Source of the DNA: a virus
IMG/VR virus record: IMGVR_UViG_3300042261_002390
Location: 1 to 64,000 of that record
Length of the DNA: 64,000 nucleotides
Strand: one strand, 5' to 3'
Positions 34,823 through 43,979 of the stretch are shown here, in pieces. The notes beneath the pieces were generated by a model that was given only the letters and a program-made list of their open reading frames with translations, searched no databases and had not been told where the DNA came from. Position 1 is the stretch's first letter; every line of letters starts with the position of its first letter. A program made the translations under genes and the position numbers.

Positions 34823-35260
34823 TTATTTTCCAGAATGTCCAAAACCGCCAGCACCTCTAAGTGTTTCCGATAGTTCGTCAACTTCAATCATCTCTGCCGA
34901 TGGTAAATATAAAAATACCATTTGACCAATCCTATCGCCCACACTAAAGATTTCTTTTTTCTGAGTTACAGAATATTCTTTAGTGTCATTAAAGATAAAC
35001 ATAACCTCGCCACGATATGTAGCGTCAATTACACCTACACCATTTTTCAGCATTAAATCCTTGTTCACAACAGAACTTCTAGGAAATGCTAAACCCACCA
35101 TACCTGTAGGTATTTCAACAGCAATTCCTGTGTGGTAAATTATTTTTCCCGGCAATCTTTCAATTGACGTACAATAGAAATCAAACCCAGCATCTTCATT
35201 ATATTTTCGAAAAGGCGTTTGTGCTTCGGGTATTAACTTTTTAAATTTGATTGTTTCCAT
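34823..35260 (-). CDS. dut: dUTP diphosphatase
   Basis: This 145-residue trimeric dUTPase hydrolyses dUTP to dUMP, keeping uracil out of DNA and feeding thymidylate synthase. Motif 1 EDAGFDF, motif 2 PRSSV, motif 3 GVIDATYRGE (Asp and Tyr for uracil recognition), motif 4 RIGQMVF and the flexible C-terminal motif 5 RGAGGFGHSG are all present. Length is normal for the family. It overlaps the upstream gene by 28 bases, which is long but clear in both frames. Confidence 0.96.
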   Translation of the reverse strand: METIKFKKLIPEAQTPFRKYNEDAGFDFYCTSIERLPGKIIYHTGIAVEIPTGMVGLAFPRSSVVNKDLMLKNGVGVIDATYRGEVMFIFNDTKEYSVTQKKEIFSVGDRIGQMVFLYLPSAEMIEVDELSETLRGAGGFGHSGK

Positions 35261-35511
35261 ATCTTTTTTAGGTTTTCTAATTCGTTCTCTAATTTATTTA
35301 ACATTGCATCTTCATCATCAATCATCAAAGAATCATCATATTCTTTTTTCATTTTTTCATATTGTGCATTAACTTCATCTATTTTTGATAAGGCAAATCT
35401 AGCTTGAAATCCACCATCGATAGTCATTTCTTCAACACTTGCTTTAGCATAAAAATTTAATGCAGATTTAAGTACTTCAACAAGGTTCTGATAATCTTCG
35501 ATATTATTCAT
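35233..35511 (-). CDS. Hypothetical protein
   Basis: A 92-residue, Glu/Lys-rich, helical protein that I do not recognise. The ATG at 35511 (MNNIEDYQ) gives an eight-base overlap with the upstream stop; an ATG two codons earlier (35517) is an equal alternative, while the longest reading from 35544 begins with TTG. It overlaps dut at its 3' end by 28 bases. Confidence 0.6.
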   Translation of the reverse strand: MNNIEDYQNLVEVLKSALNFYAKASVEEMTIDGGFQARFALSKIDEVNAQYEKMKKEYDDSLMIDDEDAMLNKLENELENLKKIWKQSNLKS

Positions 35512-35845
35512 CGTCATCAATGTCCTTCTTATTTTCTTCAACAATTTGTTTCAATTCCTGTACTTCGTTAGGATATAGAGTAAATTCCTTTCGAGGTGGA
35601 TATGATTTATTGTTGTTTATTTTTTTGTGGAAAAATACGCCTTGTGAATCAGAATTCTCAAATTCATCATACAATTCTTGAGATACATTTCCATAAGAAT
35701 ATGTATGCCCTCTGCTAAAAGCAATGTACAATCTTTGAATAGCCGGAAAATATGTTGTTTTTAATACATTACCTGATTCGAAAACAGATTCAATATATCC
35801 AATATTACCGTCATCTTCAATATGTTCTTTACGTTCTACTAACAT
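35504..35845 (-). CDS. KTSC-domain protein
   Basis: A 113-residue protein matching the KTSC domain: a strand near GNVLKTTYFPA, then LYIAFSRGHTYSYGNVSQELYDEF, then SDSQGVFFHKKI, which fit the family rhythm (L-x-V-x-F-x-x-G-x-x-Y-x-Y, A/S-x-S-x-G-x-x-F). The domain is common in phages and occurs with lysyl-tRNA synthetases in bacteria; its function is unknown. First gene of the dut/thyA operon. I use ATG 35845; the ORF extends to a TTG at 35851. Confidence 0.75.
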   Translation of the reverse strand: MLVERKEHIEDDGNIGYIESVFESGNVLKTTYFPAIQRLYIAFSRGHTYSYGNVSQELYDEFENSDSQGVFFHKKINNNKSYPPRKEFTLYPNEVQELKQIVEENKKDIDDDE

Positions 35846-35863
35846 TATCAATAATTTTCATCG

Positions 35864-35894
35864 CAAATATAATCGATTAATAATTAAAATCAAA
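35864..35894 (-). promoter_or_regulatory. Host-type (Bacteroidota) promoter for the dut-thyA operon
   Basis: On the reverse strand TTTG (35891-35894), exactly 19 bases, then TATATTTG (35864-35871) fit the Bacteroidota -33/-7 consensus TTTG-N19-TAnnTTTG. The operon start codon is 18 bases downstream. Confidence 0.7.
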
Positions 35895-35896
35895 GA

Positions 35897-35904
35897 GTAT
35901 TTAT
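35897..35904 (+). promoter_or_regulatory. GTATTTAT putative late promoter
   Basis: Octamer 15 bases upstream of ATG 35920, back-to-back with the host-type promoter on the other strand. Confidence 0.6.
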
Positions 35905-35919
35905 ATAAAAAATTAAAAT

Positions 35920-36684
35920 ATGTCATTACCAAAAAAAGTTAAATATACATTAGACACAAATCCACCTGCAGTAGGTACTGAATATCTTCACTATGGCATT
36001 GAAAGAATTGAAGAATTAATGCGTCAAACTGATGTAAAAACAAAATACTTGCCAAGAACAATCTTACTTGAGGATTTAGACCAAGGCGTGTTTGACTATG
36101 TAAATCAAGACGGTATGAAAGCGGTTCTCGATGGAAGAAACGTGCCTACTTTTTATCTTGATAATGACCGTTGGGGTGAATTTTCTAAGACATGGAAGTT
36201 TATGGATAATGATAAAAACGTTCCAACACCATATATAACAGTAAGACGTATTGACAAACAACCCGGGACTAGATTAGGAACTAAATTCCGTATTCCACAA
36301 CCACGAAAATTCAGATATTTAAATGTTCCAATACTTGATAATAGTGAGATTATTTATTTGCAATTTAGAATGCCAGAACCAACAAATGTCGATTTAACTT
36401 TTGAAGTGGCGTTGTTTACAAAATACAGGGTTGACGTAAACCAATACGACGAACAAGTATTAAAAAACTTTGCATCTCGTCAAGAATATGTATTTATTGA
36501 TGGTAACCCAATGCCACTACTTTTTGAAGGATTTGCTGAATCAAACCCAATCGAAAACATTGATGGTGATAGATTTTTCGTATCTAAGTATGCATTAAAA
36601 ATACTTGGATTTATTCAGGATGAAAAAGAATTTGAAATAGTTAAAACAACACGCAAACCTAAAATTGGTTATACTATAGTGTAA
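35920..36684 (+). CDS. Tail completion / sheath stabiliser (T4 gp15-like)
   Basis: A 254-residue protein, close to T4 gp15 (272). The central block NVDLTFEVALFTKYRVDVNQYDEQVLKNF parallels the gp15 segment with LSIFTRY and IVEQILPYF, and NIDGDRFFVSKYALKILGFI parallels the gp15 IDGDNLSRRRIEWSLTFEVNGW region. gp15 caps the tail tube and sheath and joins the neck. The gene follows the gp13/gp14 pair and precedes tail genes, and has its own octamer. Confidence 0.7.
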   Translation: MSLPKKVKYTLDTNPPAVGTEYLHYGIERIEELMRQTDVKTKYLPRTILLEDLDQGVFDYVNQDGMKAVLDGRNVPTFYLDNDRWGEFSKTWKFMDNDKNVPTPYITVRRIDKQPGTRLGTKFRIPQPRKFRYLNVPILDNSEIIYLQFRMPEPTNVDLTFEVALFTKYRVDVNQYDEQVLKNFASRQEYVFIDGNPMPLLFEGFAESNPIENIDGDRFFVSKYALKILGFIQDEKEFEIVKTTRKPKIGYTIV

Positions 36685-36687
36685 TAT

Positions 36688-37467
36688 TTATTTTTGTGTA
36701 CTATAGGTATTAGTTTTATAATTATAACTATTACCTGATGGATATACTTGCGTAGTGCTATCAAATTTAGAGAAAGTATTATCAATTCTTTCTGAATATT
36801 TTGATGTTGTTGAGATATCAATGCCTTCAGCGAAGAAATCAATAAGATTTAATATCTTCCATGTTTTATTTTTGTGATTTAATTCAGATTTAAAATACAT
36901 TTTTTCAGGTGTACTTAATTCTGCATTATTTTTATTATAAAACAATGTTATTTTACCTGTTTTAGCATTATAAAAGCTAAATTTTACATATCCAATACTA
37001 GTTTCACCAGTTTGAGTACTAATATAAGATTCAGGAACATACCAATAAAATATTTGACTTGTATTTGATGAAACTGGATAGTAAGGTATGTTGGTTAATT
37101 TTGTAATATACGTCGTAAATATTTTAGTTTGAGTATATGGATTATAATCATTGTAATAATCTAATATAAAAAAACTATTTGCAAATGATTTAGAATTTCC
37201 CAATATTTCATCTAAAGTAAATCCTGCCTGAGTGAAAAATGCCTGACCATTAAAACTAAACTTAAATATTACAATTTCAGCAGATATGTCAAATTTATAT
37301 TTTCGTTTTTCAACATCAACAACAGGATTAATTAGTTCATTACCTGTTAACTCAGTAAGATTGTCTATTTCCTGCTGATAACCAATAAAATCATCATTAT
37401 TGCCGATTGTAAATTTAACCGACATATTACTACCGATATATTTTATTTTTTCACGTATTATTGACAT
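36688..37467 (-). CDS. Hypothetical tail/baseplate-associated protein
   Basis: A 259-residue, Tyr/Asn/Thr-rich, beta-dominated protein with no recognised domain. YKFDISAEIVIFKFSFNGQAFF and the TKTIFTTYITKL-like strands suggest a structural, non-enzymatic role. Its start overlaps the upstream gene's stop by ten bases, and it is the last gene of a three-gene reverse-strand operon (40772 to 36688) of apparent virion proteins. Confidence 0.65.
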   Translation of the reverse strand: MSIIREKIKYIGSNMSVKFTIGNNDDFIGYQQEIDNLTELTGNELINPVVDVEKRKYKFDISAEIVIFKFSFNGQAFFTQAGFTLDEILGNSKSFANSFFILDYYNDYNPYTQTKIFTTYITKLTNIPYYPVSSNTSQIFYWYVPESYISTQTGETSIGYVKFSFYNAKTGKITLFYNKNNAELSTPEKMYFKSELNHKNKTWKILNLIDFFAEGIDISTTSKYSERIDNTFSKFDSTTQVYPSGNSYNYKTNTYSTQK

Positions 37468-38615
37468 GGTTTTCCTATGTTATTGATATTAGTAATTGGT
37501 TTAAAATATTGAGAGTCTGTATTATTTTCAAACCAAACCTCACTAAATGCATTTTTGGTTATCAAATCATCCAAATCAGGACTTATATCAAATATCATTG
37601 CTGAAAATGCATATCTCTTTTTGTTTACAAATGGATTGTTAGTTCCAATTCCGGTTAATGGGTCGGTATAGCCTTCTGGCATAATATTTCTCCAAATAAA
37701 ATTACCTGTATTGACCGGATATTCTGTTGCATATGGTGGTATAGATTGTACTAAATCATAAGATGTACTACCAGTATTTGCTTTATATAAGTCACTTGTT
37801 AAATATCTTAATCTTATTGGCATAAATGGATTATATTTCCAAACTAATCTTGTTGAGCTATATGGCGTATAAATGTAAAAATATTGTGAATATTTTTGTG
37901 TTTGAGTAAATCCAGATTTATTATATGTAATAACATCACAAATTTTCTCATCATTTAATGTTTTTACAATATCATCGACATTCATTGTTTTTGTTAATAT
38001 CTCAGATTTTGTTGATGCCCCACCATTTGACCAAAACATACCAAATAATGATTCTTCCGGGGACAATACTTTCTTATATTGAGCATATAAATATAATTCA
38101 GTTACCGGAAATTTAAATTCATCATAATAATTCGATACATCTATATCTACATTGAAATTAAATGAATATATTTGTTCTCCAAATAAATTATTTGAAAACC
38201 CAACTGGAAATAATTCAAAATCATTTGGTGTTGCAATTACTTTAAAACATCTGCTATAACTATTTCCGCTAATATTAGTATAGCCTGTTGATGGTCTAAC
38301 TAAATAAAAATCAAATGAATTCAATAAGTTTTTACTATTTCCGCTATATTGAGGTGAAAAGAAATCTTCAAAATCATAATAGTCATTTTTTAGACCATTA
38401 AGTAATGACATATATTCAATTCTGCCATAAATTCGATATATTTGATTTTCGGCTCTTTCAGCATAAAAAACTTCAGTAGCACTAAGAAAATTATTAATAT
38501 CGTATTCGATAATTTCCTTAGTTTTATTCATTAGTTCAACCTTACCTGACATGTCAGTATTAATTGACACTATATTTTGTTTACTACCTAATAATATTTC
38601 AAATTTATTATCCAT
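37458..38615 (-). CDS. Hypothetical tail/baseplate-associated protein
   Basis: A 385-residue beta-rich protein with many Tyr, Asn and Ser, similar in composition to its neighbours. DVSNYYDEFKFPVTELYLYAQYKK and VWKYNPFMPIRLRYL are strand-like stretches. No homologous family is recognised. The start codon is only five bases after a GTATTTAT octamer (38621-38628), so a transcript from this site would have almost no leader. Confidence 0.65.
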   Translation of the reverse strand: MDNKFEILLGSKQNIVSINTDMSGKVELMNKTKEIIEYDINNFLSATEVFYAERAENQIYRIYGRIEYMSLLNGLKNDYYDFEDFFSPQYSGNSKNLLNSFDFYLVRPSTGYTNISGNSYSRCFKVIATPNDFELFPVGFSNNLFGEQIYSFNFNVDIDVSNYYDEFKFPVTELYLYAQYKKVLSPEESLFGMFWSNGGASTKSEILTKTMNVDDIVKTLNDEKICDVITYNKSGFTQTQKYSQYFYIYTPYSSTRLVWKYNPFMPIRLRYLTSDLYKANTGSTSYDLVQSIPPYATEYPVNTGNFIWRNIMPEGYTDPLTGIGTNNPFVNKKRYAFSAMIFDISPDLDDLITKNAFSEVWFENNTDSQYFKPITNINNIGKPCQ

Positions 38616-38620
38616 ATCTT

Positions 38621-38628
38621 ATAAATAC
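38621..38628 (-). promoter_or_regulatory. GTATTTAT octamer, five bases from the start codon
   Basis: Reverse-strand octamer in GGTATTTATAAGATATG. The spacing to the ATG is the shortest in the window and implies a leaderless or nearly leaderless mRNA if active. Confidence 0.5.
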
Positions 38629-38639
38629 CAATAATTTTA

Positions 38640-40772
38640 TTAGTTAATTAATCCCAATTCATATAAATATTCAATGCAGTCAATACTACCTAAACCCTTA
38701 TAAAAATATGTGTTTGTGTCTGGTATGTTTGAAGTAGGTATGCCATATAATTTACCGCCATTAAAAGGACATGGAGCACTCCATTTTGTTGGGTCTGGAT
38801 TATATACACCATTGCGATAGTTACCAGTTAAACCTCCACTCGATATAAAACCTTTATCTGGTATGGTTTTCATATATTTAATGTCAGGTAACGGTACTTC
38901 TATAATATCAGTCCAATGTAAATCTGAACGAGCAAACCATTTAGTATTATAATCCCCACCAGCAATTATCTGTGTATTATCCTCAAGGAAAAAATCATTA
39001 TAATATGCACCACTAGCATAAACTTGATATGTGAAATTATCAGCAATTCTAATGTCTTTAACAAATCCGAACCCACTCTTCAAATAACCAGATTGTGGTA
39101 GATATATACTTAAGTTCATCCAATTTGCTCCAAAAGAATTAATGTTGGTGTCATTAACACCATTTGATGGATATTTATAGATTGAATTTTGAATAACGAT
39201 GTCACCACCATCATAAATGTCGCCAGTGACAATAATTCCAACATTTCTATGGGGACTATAAGTAACATTGTTTAATTTGCTATTACCCAAAAACGTATCA
39301 GATTTATTATTCTGAGAATTATCACCAATCATACTATTATATGTTAAACCGTGAAATTTTGATAAACTATAAAATTTATTAAATTCAAACTTATATGATT
39401 GAGTTCTCCAAGCATTGGTGTTTGCCGAATCGTCTTCAACATCAAAACTTTTAGTCTCATCAGCGTGTTGTGGAAATTTAAATTTATATCTCATTGGTAC
39501 AACAACTGTATCAGCACCGATAGCACTGGTTATTGTAATGGGTGCATCATTGGTTGTTATTTCAAGTGTAATAAAGCCTCTAAATTCAGTAAATACACCT
39601 TCCGTTGAATTATACGATATTTCGACTGGTTGACCGTATTCATTAGTGACAATTCTTTTTCTATTGCATGAAATAACATATACAAAATTACCGTCTTTTT
39701 GATATATTGAATAATAAGACGGGTCTAATAAAATCATATCACTACCGTCAGGTTCAACATTTCCATTATCAATATCACCATCACTAATATTCGGTGGATA
39801 ATAATATATTTTTTCTGAAACTTTTCCTGTTCTTTTTGATGTAATACCTACATTAGTATTTCTTTCAGTAACATTATTTCCTACGACTAGAAAAAGTTCG
39901 GATATTTGTCTTGAGCTATTTGCATCATCACCCCATAATGTTTGACTACTATCTGTAAAAATGTTTCCGAATATTACAAATGTGTTGTTTAATACCGACC
40001 TAATTCTAAAATCTTGTCGAGTAATACCAATTTCAAAATTTTCAGTATCTCCCCAGAATGGAATAATATCTACACTAATTTCCTGAGTTTCAATATTTGG
40101 TAAGTCAGTTAAATCGCTACTTGGCTTAATTCTACTATTATTATTGGTAAATAAATTAGGTGAATAACCGAGATTACTTACCATTGATGCTGGATTCATA
40201 CTATATTTTCCTATATCTGTAATGTCAACACTCATATGTACTGTTTGAGTTCCGGTAGGAACACCAAATATCATATAATCGCCAGCTTCATTCGTTAATG
40301 CGGTATATTTATAATATTTTTTATATACATTTAAAATATTAGTGTTTGTAACAATTTCTTCTTTTATTGGAAATGAACCAAATGGCTGTTTAGGCATCCA
40401 TTGACCGACTTCTTGATTATATGTTGAAACACGTGGTAATAGATTATATCTTTTACCTTCATTATTTTTATCTCTAGGTGTAGTATACGGATAAATGCTT
40501 ACAATTTCACTATCTACCGAATCTTCATCGGTAAGAGGAATAAATATACTAATTTTCGCATTAGGCACACCAACACCATCATTAGCGATTATTCTCCCAA
40601 CTAAAACACCATAATCAGAATTGAAGTTTTGATAAACGTCTTCAGCATCGATACTCATACTTAAAAATTCAATAGTATTAATATTTTGTTCGAGTTTTAC
40701 TTTAATGTGAGCATCGTTTCCGACATTGCTAGTATTTCCACTACCAAGATAAATGCGTTGCGATAAATTCAT
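38640..40772 (-). CDS. Virion protein with carboxypeptidase-regulatory-like (Ig-fold) domain
   Basis: The 710-residue beta-rich structural protein has near its N-terminus a carboxypeptidase regulatory-like domain with an insertion: YGVLVGRIIANDGVGVPNAKISIF starts it (about residues 48-71) and TNEAGDYMIFGVPTGTQTVHM closes it (about 165-185). Such prealbumin-type domains are common in surface-exposed phage tail proteins. The rest is Asn/Thr/Tyr-rich strands (VGIIVTGDIYDGGDIVIQNS). It heads the 36688-40772 operon with its own octamer. A baseplate or fibre-attachment role is inference. Confidence 0.65.
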   Translation of the reverse strand: MNLSQRIYLGSGNTSNVGNDAHIKVKLEQNINTIEFLSMSIDAEDVYQNFNSDYGVLVGRIIANDGVGVPNAKISIFIPLTDEDSVDSEIVSIYPYTTPRDKNNEGKRYNLLPRVSTYNQEVGQWMPKQPFGSFPIKEEIVTNTNILNVYKKYYKYTALTNEAGDYMIFGVPTGTQTVHMSVDITDIGKYSMNPASMVSNLGYSPNLFTNNNSRIKPSSDLTDLPNIETQEISVDIIPFWGDTENFEIGITRQDFRIRSVLNNTFVIFGNIFTDSSQTLWGDDANSSRQISELFLVVGNNVTERNTNVGITSKRTGKVSEKIYYYPPNISDGDIDNGNVEPDGSDMILLDPSYYSIYQKDGNFVYVISCNRKRIVTNEYGQPVEISYNSTEGVFTEFRGFITLEITTNDAPITITSAIGADTVVVPMRYKFKFPQHADETKSFDVEDDSANTNAWRTQSYKFEFNKFYSLSKFHGLTYNSMIGDNSQNNKSDTFLGNSKLNNVTYSPHRNVGIIVTGDIYDGGDIVIQNSIYKYPSNGVNDTNINSFGANWMNLSIYLPQSGYLKSGFGFVKDIRIADNFTYQVYASGAYYNDFFLEDNTQIIAGGDYNTKWFARSDLHWTDIIEVPLPDIKYMKTIPDKGFISSGGLTGNYRNGVYNPDPTKWSAPCPFNGGKLYGIPTSNIPDTNTYFYKGLGSIDCIEYLYELGLIN

Positions 40773-40789
40773 ATAGAAAATATTTTTCT

Positions 40790-40797
40790 ATAAATAC
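40790..40797 (-). promoter_or_regulatory. GTATTTAT putative late promoter
   Basis: Reverse-strand octamer 17 bases upstream of the start at 40772. Confidence 0.6.
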
Positions 40798-41004
40798 TAA
40801 ATTCATAAAAACCATATTAATATGAAAAAAAATAAAAATTTTGCAAATATTTTTTTTGAGAAATTTAACATGATTTTCAACAAAAAAATTAAAAAATCGA
40901 AAAATATGACTTCGAAAAACAAAAAAAGTGAAAAATTATGATTTTATGGTATATATGAGGCAATTACAATATTATTATGAAAGCTCCTTTTGCATTATTT
41001 TTTA
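40798..41004. other. A-tract-rich intergenic region, possibly curved DNA
   Basis: Between divergent octamers, about 200 bases with A or T runs of 5-8 bases recurring roughly every ten bases (for example at 882, 891, 900, 914, 921 and 931 in 40xxx). Spacing near a helical turn produces intrinsic bending. No terminator or tRNA is seen. Confidence 0.45.
40822..40941 (+). CDS. Possible tiny Lys-rich ORF
   Basis: A 39-codon ORF inside the A-tract region coding a highly basic peptide (MKKNKNFANIFFEKFN at the start, KKIKKSKNM then SKNKKSEKL). There is no octamer upstream, and the composition may simply reflect A-rich DNA. It is listed because it fills an otherwise geneless gap; I consider it more likely non-coding. 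Confidence 0.2.
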   Translation: MKKNKNFANIFFEKFNMIFNKKIKKSKNMTSKNKKSEKL

Positions 41005-41012
41005 GTATTTAT
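41005..41012 (+). promoter_or_regulatory. GTATTTAT putative late promoter (sheath)
   Basis: Octamer 63 bases upstream of the sheath ATG at 41076, the longest leader in the set. Confidence 0.55.
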
Positions 41013-41075
41013 TGATAACAGCAAAATATTGCTTAGAGATTTAAAATAACAAGAAAATTTAAATAATTAATAAAC

Positions 41076-43886
41076 ATGGCAGAATTTGTATTTACCTCAC
41101 CGGGGTTAAAATTTAAAGAACGTGATTTAACATTCGTTACACGTAATGTCGGTATTACTACATTAGGTCTTGTTGGTGAAACGTTAAAAGGACCTGCCTT
41201 TGAACCAGTTTTCATTCAAGACAAAACACAGTTTGCTGATAGATTTGGTGGTCAGAGTGCTAACAGATTTCCAGAAGGAAATCTTCAATATCAATTACCA
41301 TATGTAGCTAATACATATTTAGAAGAATCTAATCAGCTTTGGGTTACTAGAGTATTAGGTTTAAGTGGATATAATGCAGGTAAGGCATGGGCAGTTACCT
41401 TAAACGCAGGTGTTGACCCATCAACAATTGCAATTGATACTGTATTAGCACCATACAGTGCATCATTTACTGAAAATGCATATTTGGGTGTAACATTAAA
41501 TGCATCAGGCGATACTGGTGTAAGCTTTTCAGGCTTTGAAAAAATTAATGATACTGATTTTACTGGTACTTCATATTCATTTATTGTAACATCATATACT
41601 GCTAGTACTGGAAGTGGTGTTGTATCGGTAACAGCTACAACGTTTACTGGTACTGAATATACTGATTACAAAAATATGGTACTTGCAGTTATTAGAAGTA
41701 GAGGCATTGTAATTGATAATGTTAACCTACCTGCTACAACTACATGGCAAACAAGTACATTAGGATTAAGTGCAAACACAACCAATTTAGGTACTGGCGA
41801 TTTATTTGGTACATTTAAATTGACAGCAACCAGTGGTACTAGTGAAACATATGTAGTTTCATTAAATCCTGATGCAAGTAGCTTTATACCAAACGTAATT
41901 GGTTTTGAGCCAAAAGATAAAAACACTAAAATTTGGGTTGAAGCAGTATATCCAGATTTAATTAAAAAGATTGATAGTTTTGGTGATAGTATTTTATCAT
42001 ATCCAGCAACATCAGGATTTACATCGTACGGTATTCCAACAACACTACCATATGCGTATGGAATAAATGACAATTTACTTGTTTGTGGTACTACTTCAGG
42101 CAGTGATAATTTCAGCAATTATAAGACTCAATATAAAACTCCTGAAACTCCTTGGGTTGTTTCACAAGTTAAAGGTAATGCTGTTAGTAGATTGTTTAAA
42201 TTCATCAGTATTTCAGATGGTGATGCAGCAAATGAAGAAATTAAGATTAGTATTGCAAATATTAATCCGGCAACGCTTGAATTTGATATTCAGATTCGTA
42301 GTTTTTATGATACTGATGATAATATTAATTTATTAGAATCATTTACCAAGTGTACTTTAATTAAAGGTCAAAATAGTTTCATCGGTCAGCGTATCGGTAC
42401 ATCGGATGGTGAATATGACCTTTTAAGTAAATATGTAATGGTTGAATTAGCTTCTGATTTGACCGTTGGCGATTTTCCTGCAGGTTTCGAAGGATTCTTG
42501 TTTACAAATTTTGCACAATCAGCAACAACTGGTTCATATGAAGCAATTGCACCTAAAATTTTCTACAAAACATATTATGACTATAATGCTGGTGATAAAG
42601 TTAAGAAAGTATATTTAGGTGTTTCTGAAAACGCATATGATACTGATAATGTTGTTGGTACTGGTATTAACCAAAATTTCTTTAATTTTAATGGTCTAGA
42701 CGGTACTCATGTAAACTCTGAAGGTTTCCATATGGATAAATATGCATCTGGTGTTACATCAAATGGATTTAGTTTTCAATGTGGTATTGATAAATTCCAG
42801 ACATACGCTGATGTAAGCAGTCCGACTTCTGAATATTATTTATTAGCATCAAGAAAATTCACATTAGTACCTTTTGGTGGTTTTGATGGATGGAATGTAA
42901 ATAGAAATAATCGTTCATATGACGACGGATTCCAGCAAAACGGAATCTTTGATGGCGTTGCAATTAATGTAATACCTAATAATGATTTCCAAGCATGGCA
43001 AACAGCCATTAATACATTTGCAAATCCAGAAAAAGTAACAATCAATTTATTTGCAACTCCGGGTATTGATTGGAGTTCTCAAAATATTTTAGTTCAAGAT
43101 ACTATTGAGATGATTGAAACACAAAGAGCAGATACATTATATGTTATTGATTCACCCGATGTTAACATTCCAGTAACTGTTGGTGAAAATAAAGCAGACG
43201 TAGTTGCATCTGAAGATATTGTAGATTTGCTCGATACTGCAGACATTGATTCTAGTTATTCATGTACTTATTTTCCTTGGATTCAAGTGAGAGATACTCA
43301 GAATAATATCAATGTATATATTCCACCAACAGGTGAAGTTGTGAGAGCAATGGCATTTACTGATAATACAGCATTTCCTTGGTTTGCTCCTGCAGGTTTG
43401 AATCGTGGTGTAACTAATGCAAGAAAGTCAAAATATAAAATATCTCAAGAAGCATCTGATATTTTATATGCAGGCAGAATTAATCCAATTAAAGATTTCG
43501 CTGAAACTGGAACTGCTATTTTTGGTCAAAAGACACTTCAAGTTAAAGACAGTGCACTTAACAGAATCAATGTTCGTAGATTATTGCTTCAAATTAAAGT
43601 CCTTATTTCAAATATTGCAATCAGACTTGTATTTGAACAGAACGACCAAACAACAATTGACCAGTTCTTAGCTAAAGCAACACCTGTGCTTGACACAATT
43701 AAACGTGAAAGAGGTTTGTACGACTTCAGAATTAAAATGGATGACAGTAACAATACTCCTGAAACACGTGATAGAAATGAATTATATGGTGAAATATTCT
43801 TAAAACCAACACGTGCTGTTGAATTTATTGGAATTACATTCACAATTACACCATCAGGTGCATCATTTGCTGATGTTGGTGCATAA
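41076..43886 (+). CDS. Tail sheath protein (T4 gp18-like)
   Basis: The 936-residue contractile sheath subunit is longer than T4 gp18 (659), with the extra length in the variable middle. The N-terminal FTSPGLKFKERDLTFVTRNVGITTLGLVGETLKGPAF is the typical sheath start. The C-terminal domain has INVRRLLLQIKVLISNIAIRLVFEQND, DRNELYGEIFLKPTRAVEFIGITFTIT, the conserved core that packs around the tube. The inserted middle (about 100-270 and 380-560, Ser/Thr-rich) probably forms surface domains. Encoded before the tube gene as in T4. Confidence 0.95.
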   Translation: MAEFVFTSPGLKFKERDLTFVTRNVGITTLGLVGETLKGPAFEPVFIQDKTQFADRFGGQSANRFPEGNLQYQLPYVANTYLEESNQLWVTRVLGLSGYNAGKAWAVTLNAGVDPSTIAIDTVLAPYSASFTENAYLGVTLNASGDTGVSFSGFEKINDTDFTGTSYSFIVTSYTASTGSGVVSVTATTFTGTEYTDYKNMVLAVIRSRGIVIDNVNLPATTTWQTSTLGLSANTTNLGTGDLFGTFKLTATSGTSETYVVSLNPDASSFIPNVIGFEPKDKNTKIWVEAVYPDLIKKIDSFGDSILSYPATSGFTSYGIPTTLPYAYGINDNLLVCGTTSGSDNFSNYKTQYKTPETPWVVSQVKGNAVSRLFKFISISDGDAANEEIKISIANINPATLEFDIQIRSFYDTDDNINLLESFTKCTLIKGQNSFIGQRIGTSDGEYDLLSKYVMVELASDLTVGDFPAGFEGFLFTNFAQSATTGSYEAIAPKIFYKTYYDYNAGDKVKKVYLGVSENAYDTDNVVGTGINQNFFNFNGLDGTHVNSEGFHMDKYASGVTSNGFSFQCGIDKFQTYADVSSPTSEYYLLASRKFTLVPFGGFDGWNVNRNNRSYDDGFQQNGIFDGVAINVIPNNDFQAWQTAINTFANPEKVTINLFATPGIDWSSQNILVQDTIEMIETQRADTLYVIDSPDVNIPVTVGENKADVVASEDIVDLLDTADIDSSYSCTYFPWIQVRDTQNNINVYIPPTGEVVRAMAFTDNTAFPWFAPAGLNRGVTNARKSKYKISQEASDILYAGRINPIKDFAETGTAIFGQKTLQVKDSALNRINVRRLLLQIKVLISNIAIRLVFEQNDQTTIDQFLAKATPVLDTIKRERGLYDFRIKMDDSNNTPETRDRNELYGEIFLKPTRAVEFIGITFTITPSGASFADVGA

Positions 43887-43902
43887 TACACAAAATAATT
43901 AT

Positions 43903-43932
43903 GAAAACCCACATTATTGTGGGTTTTCTTTT
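43903..43932 (+). terminator. Intrinsic terminator after the sheath gene
   Basis: GAAAACCCACA pairs with TGTGGGTTTTC (loop TTAT) and is followed by T-rich sequence. Confidence 0.88.
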
Positions 43933-43937
43933 ATTAC

Positions 43938-43945
43938 GTATTTAT
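43938..43945 (+). promoter_or_regulatory. GTATTTAT putative late promoter
   Basis: Octamer 34 bases upstream of ATG 43980, directly after the sheath terminator. Confidence 0.55.
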
Positions 43946-43979
43946 ATAAAAAATTACAACAATTAAAAATAATTTTAAA

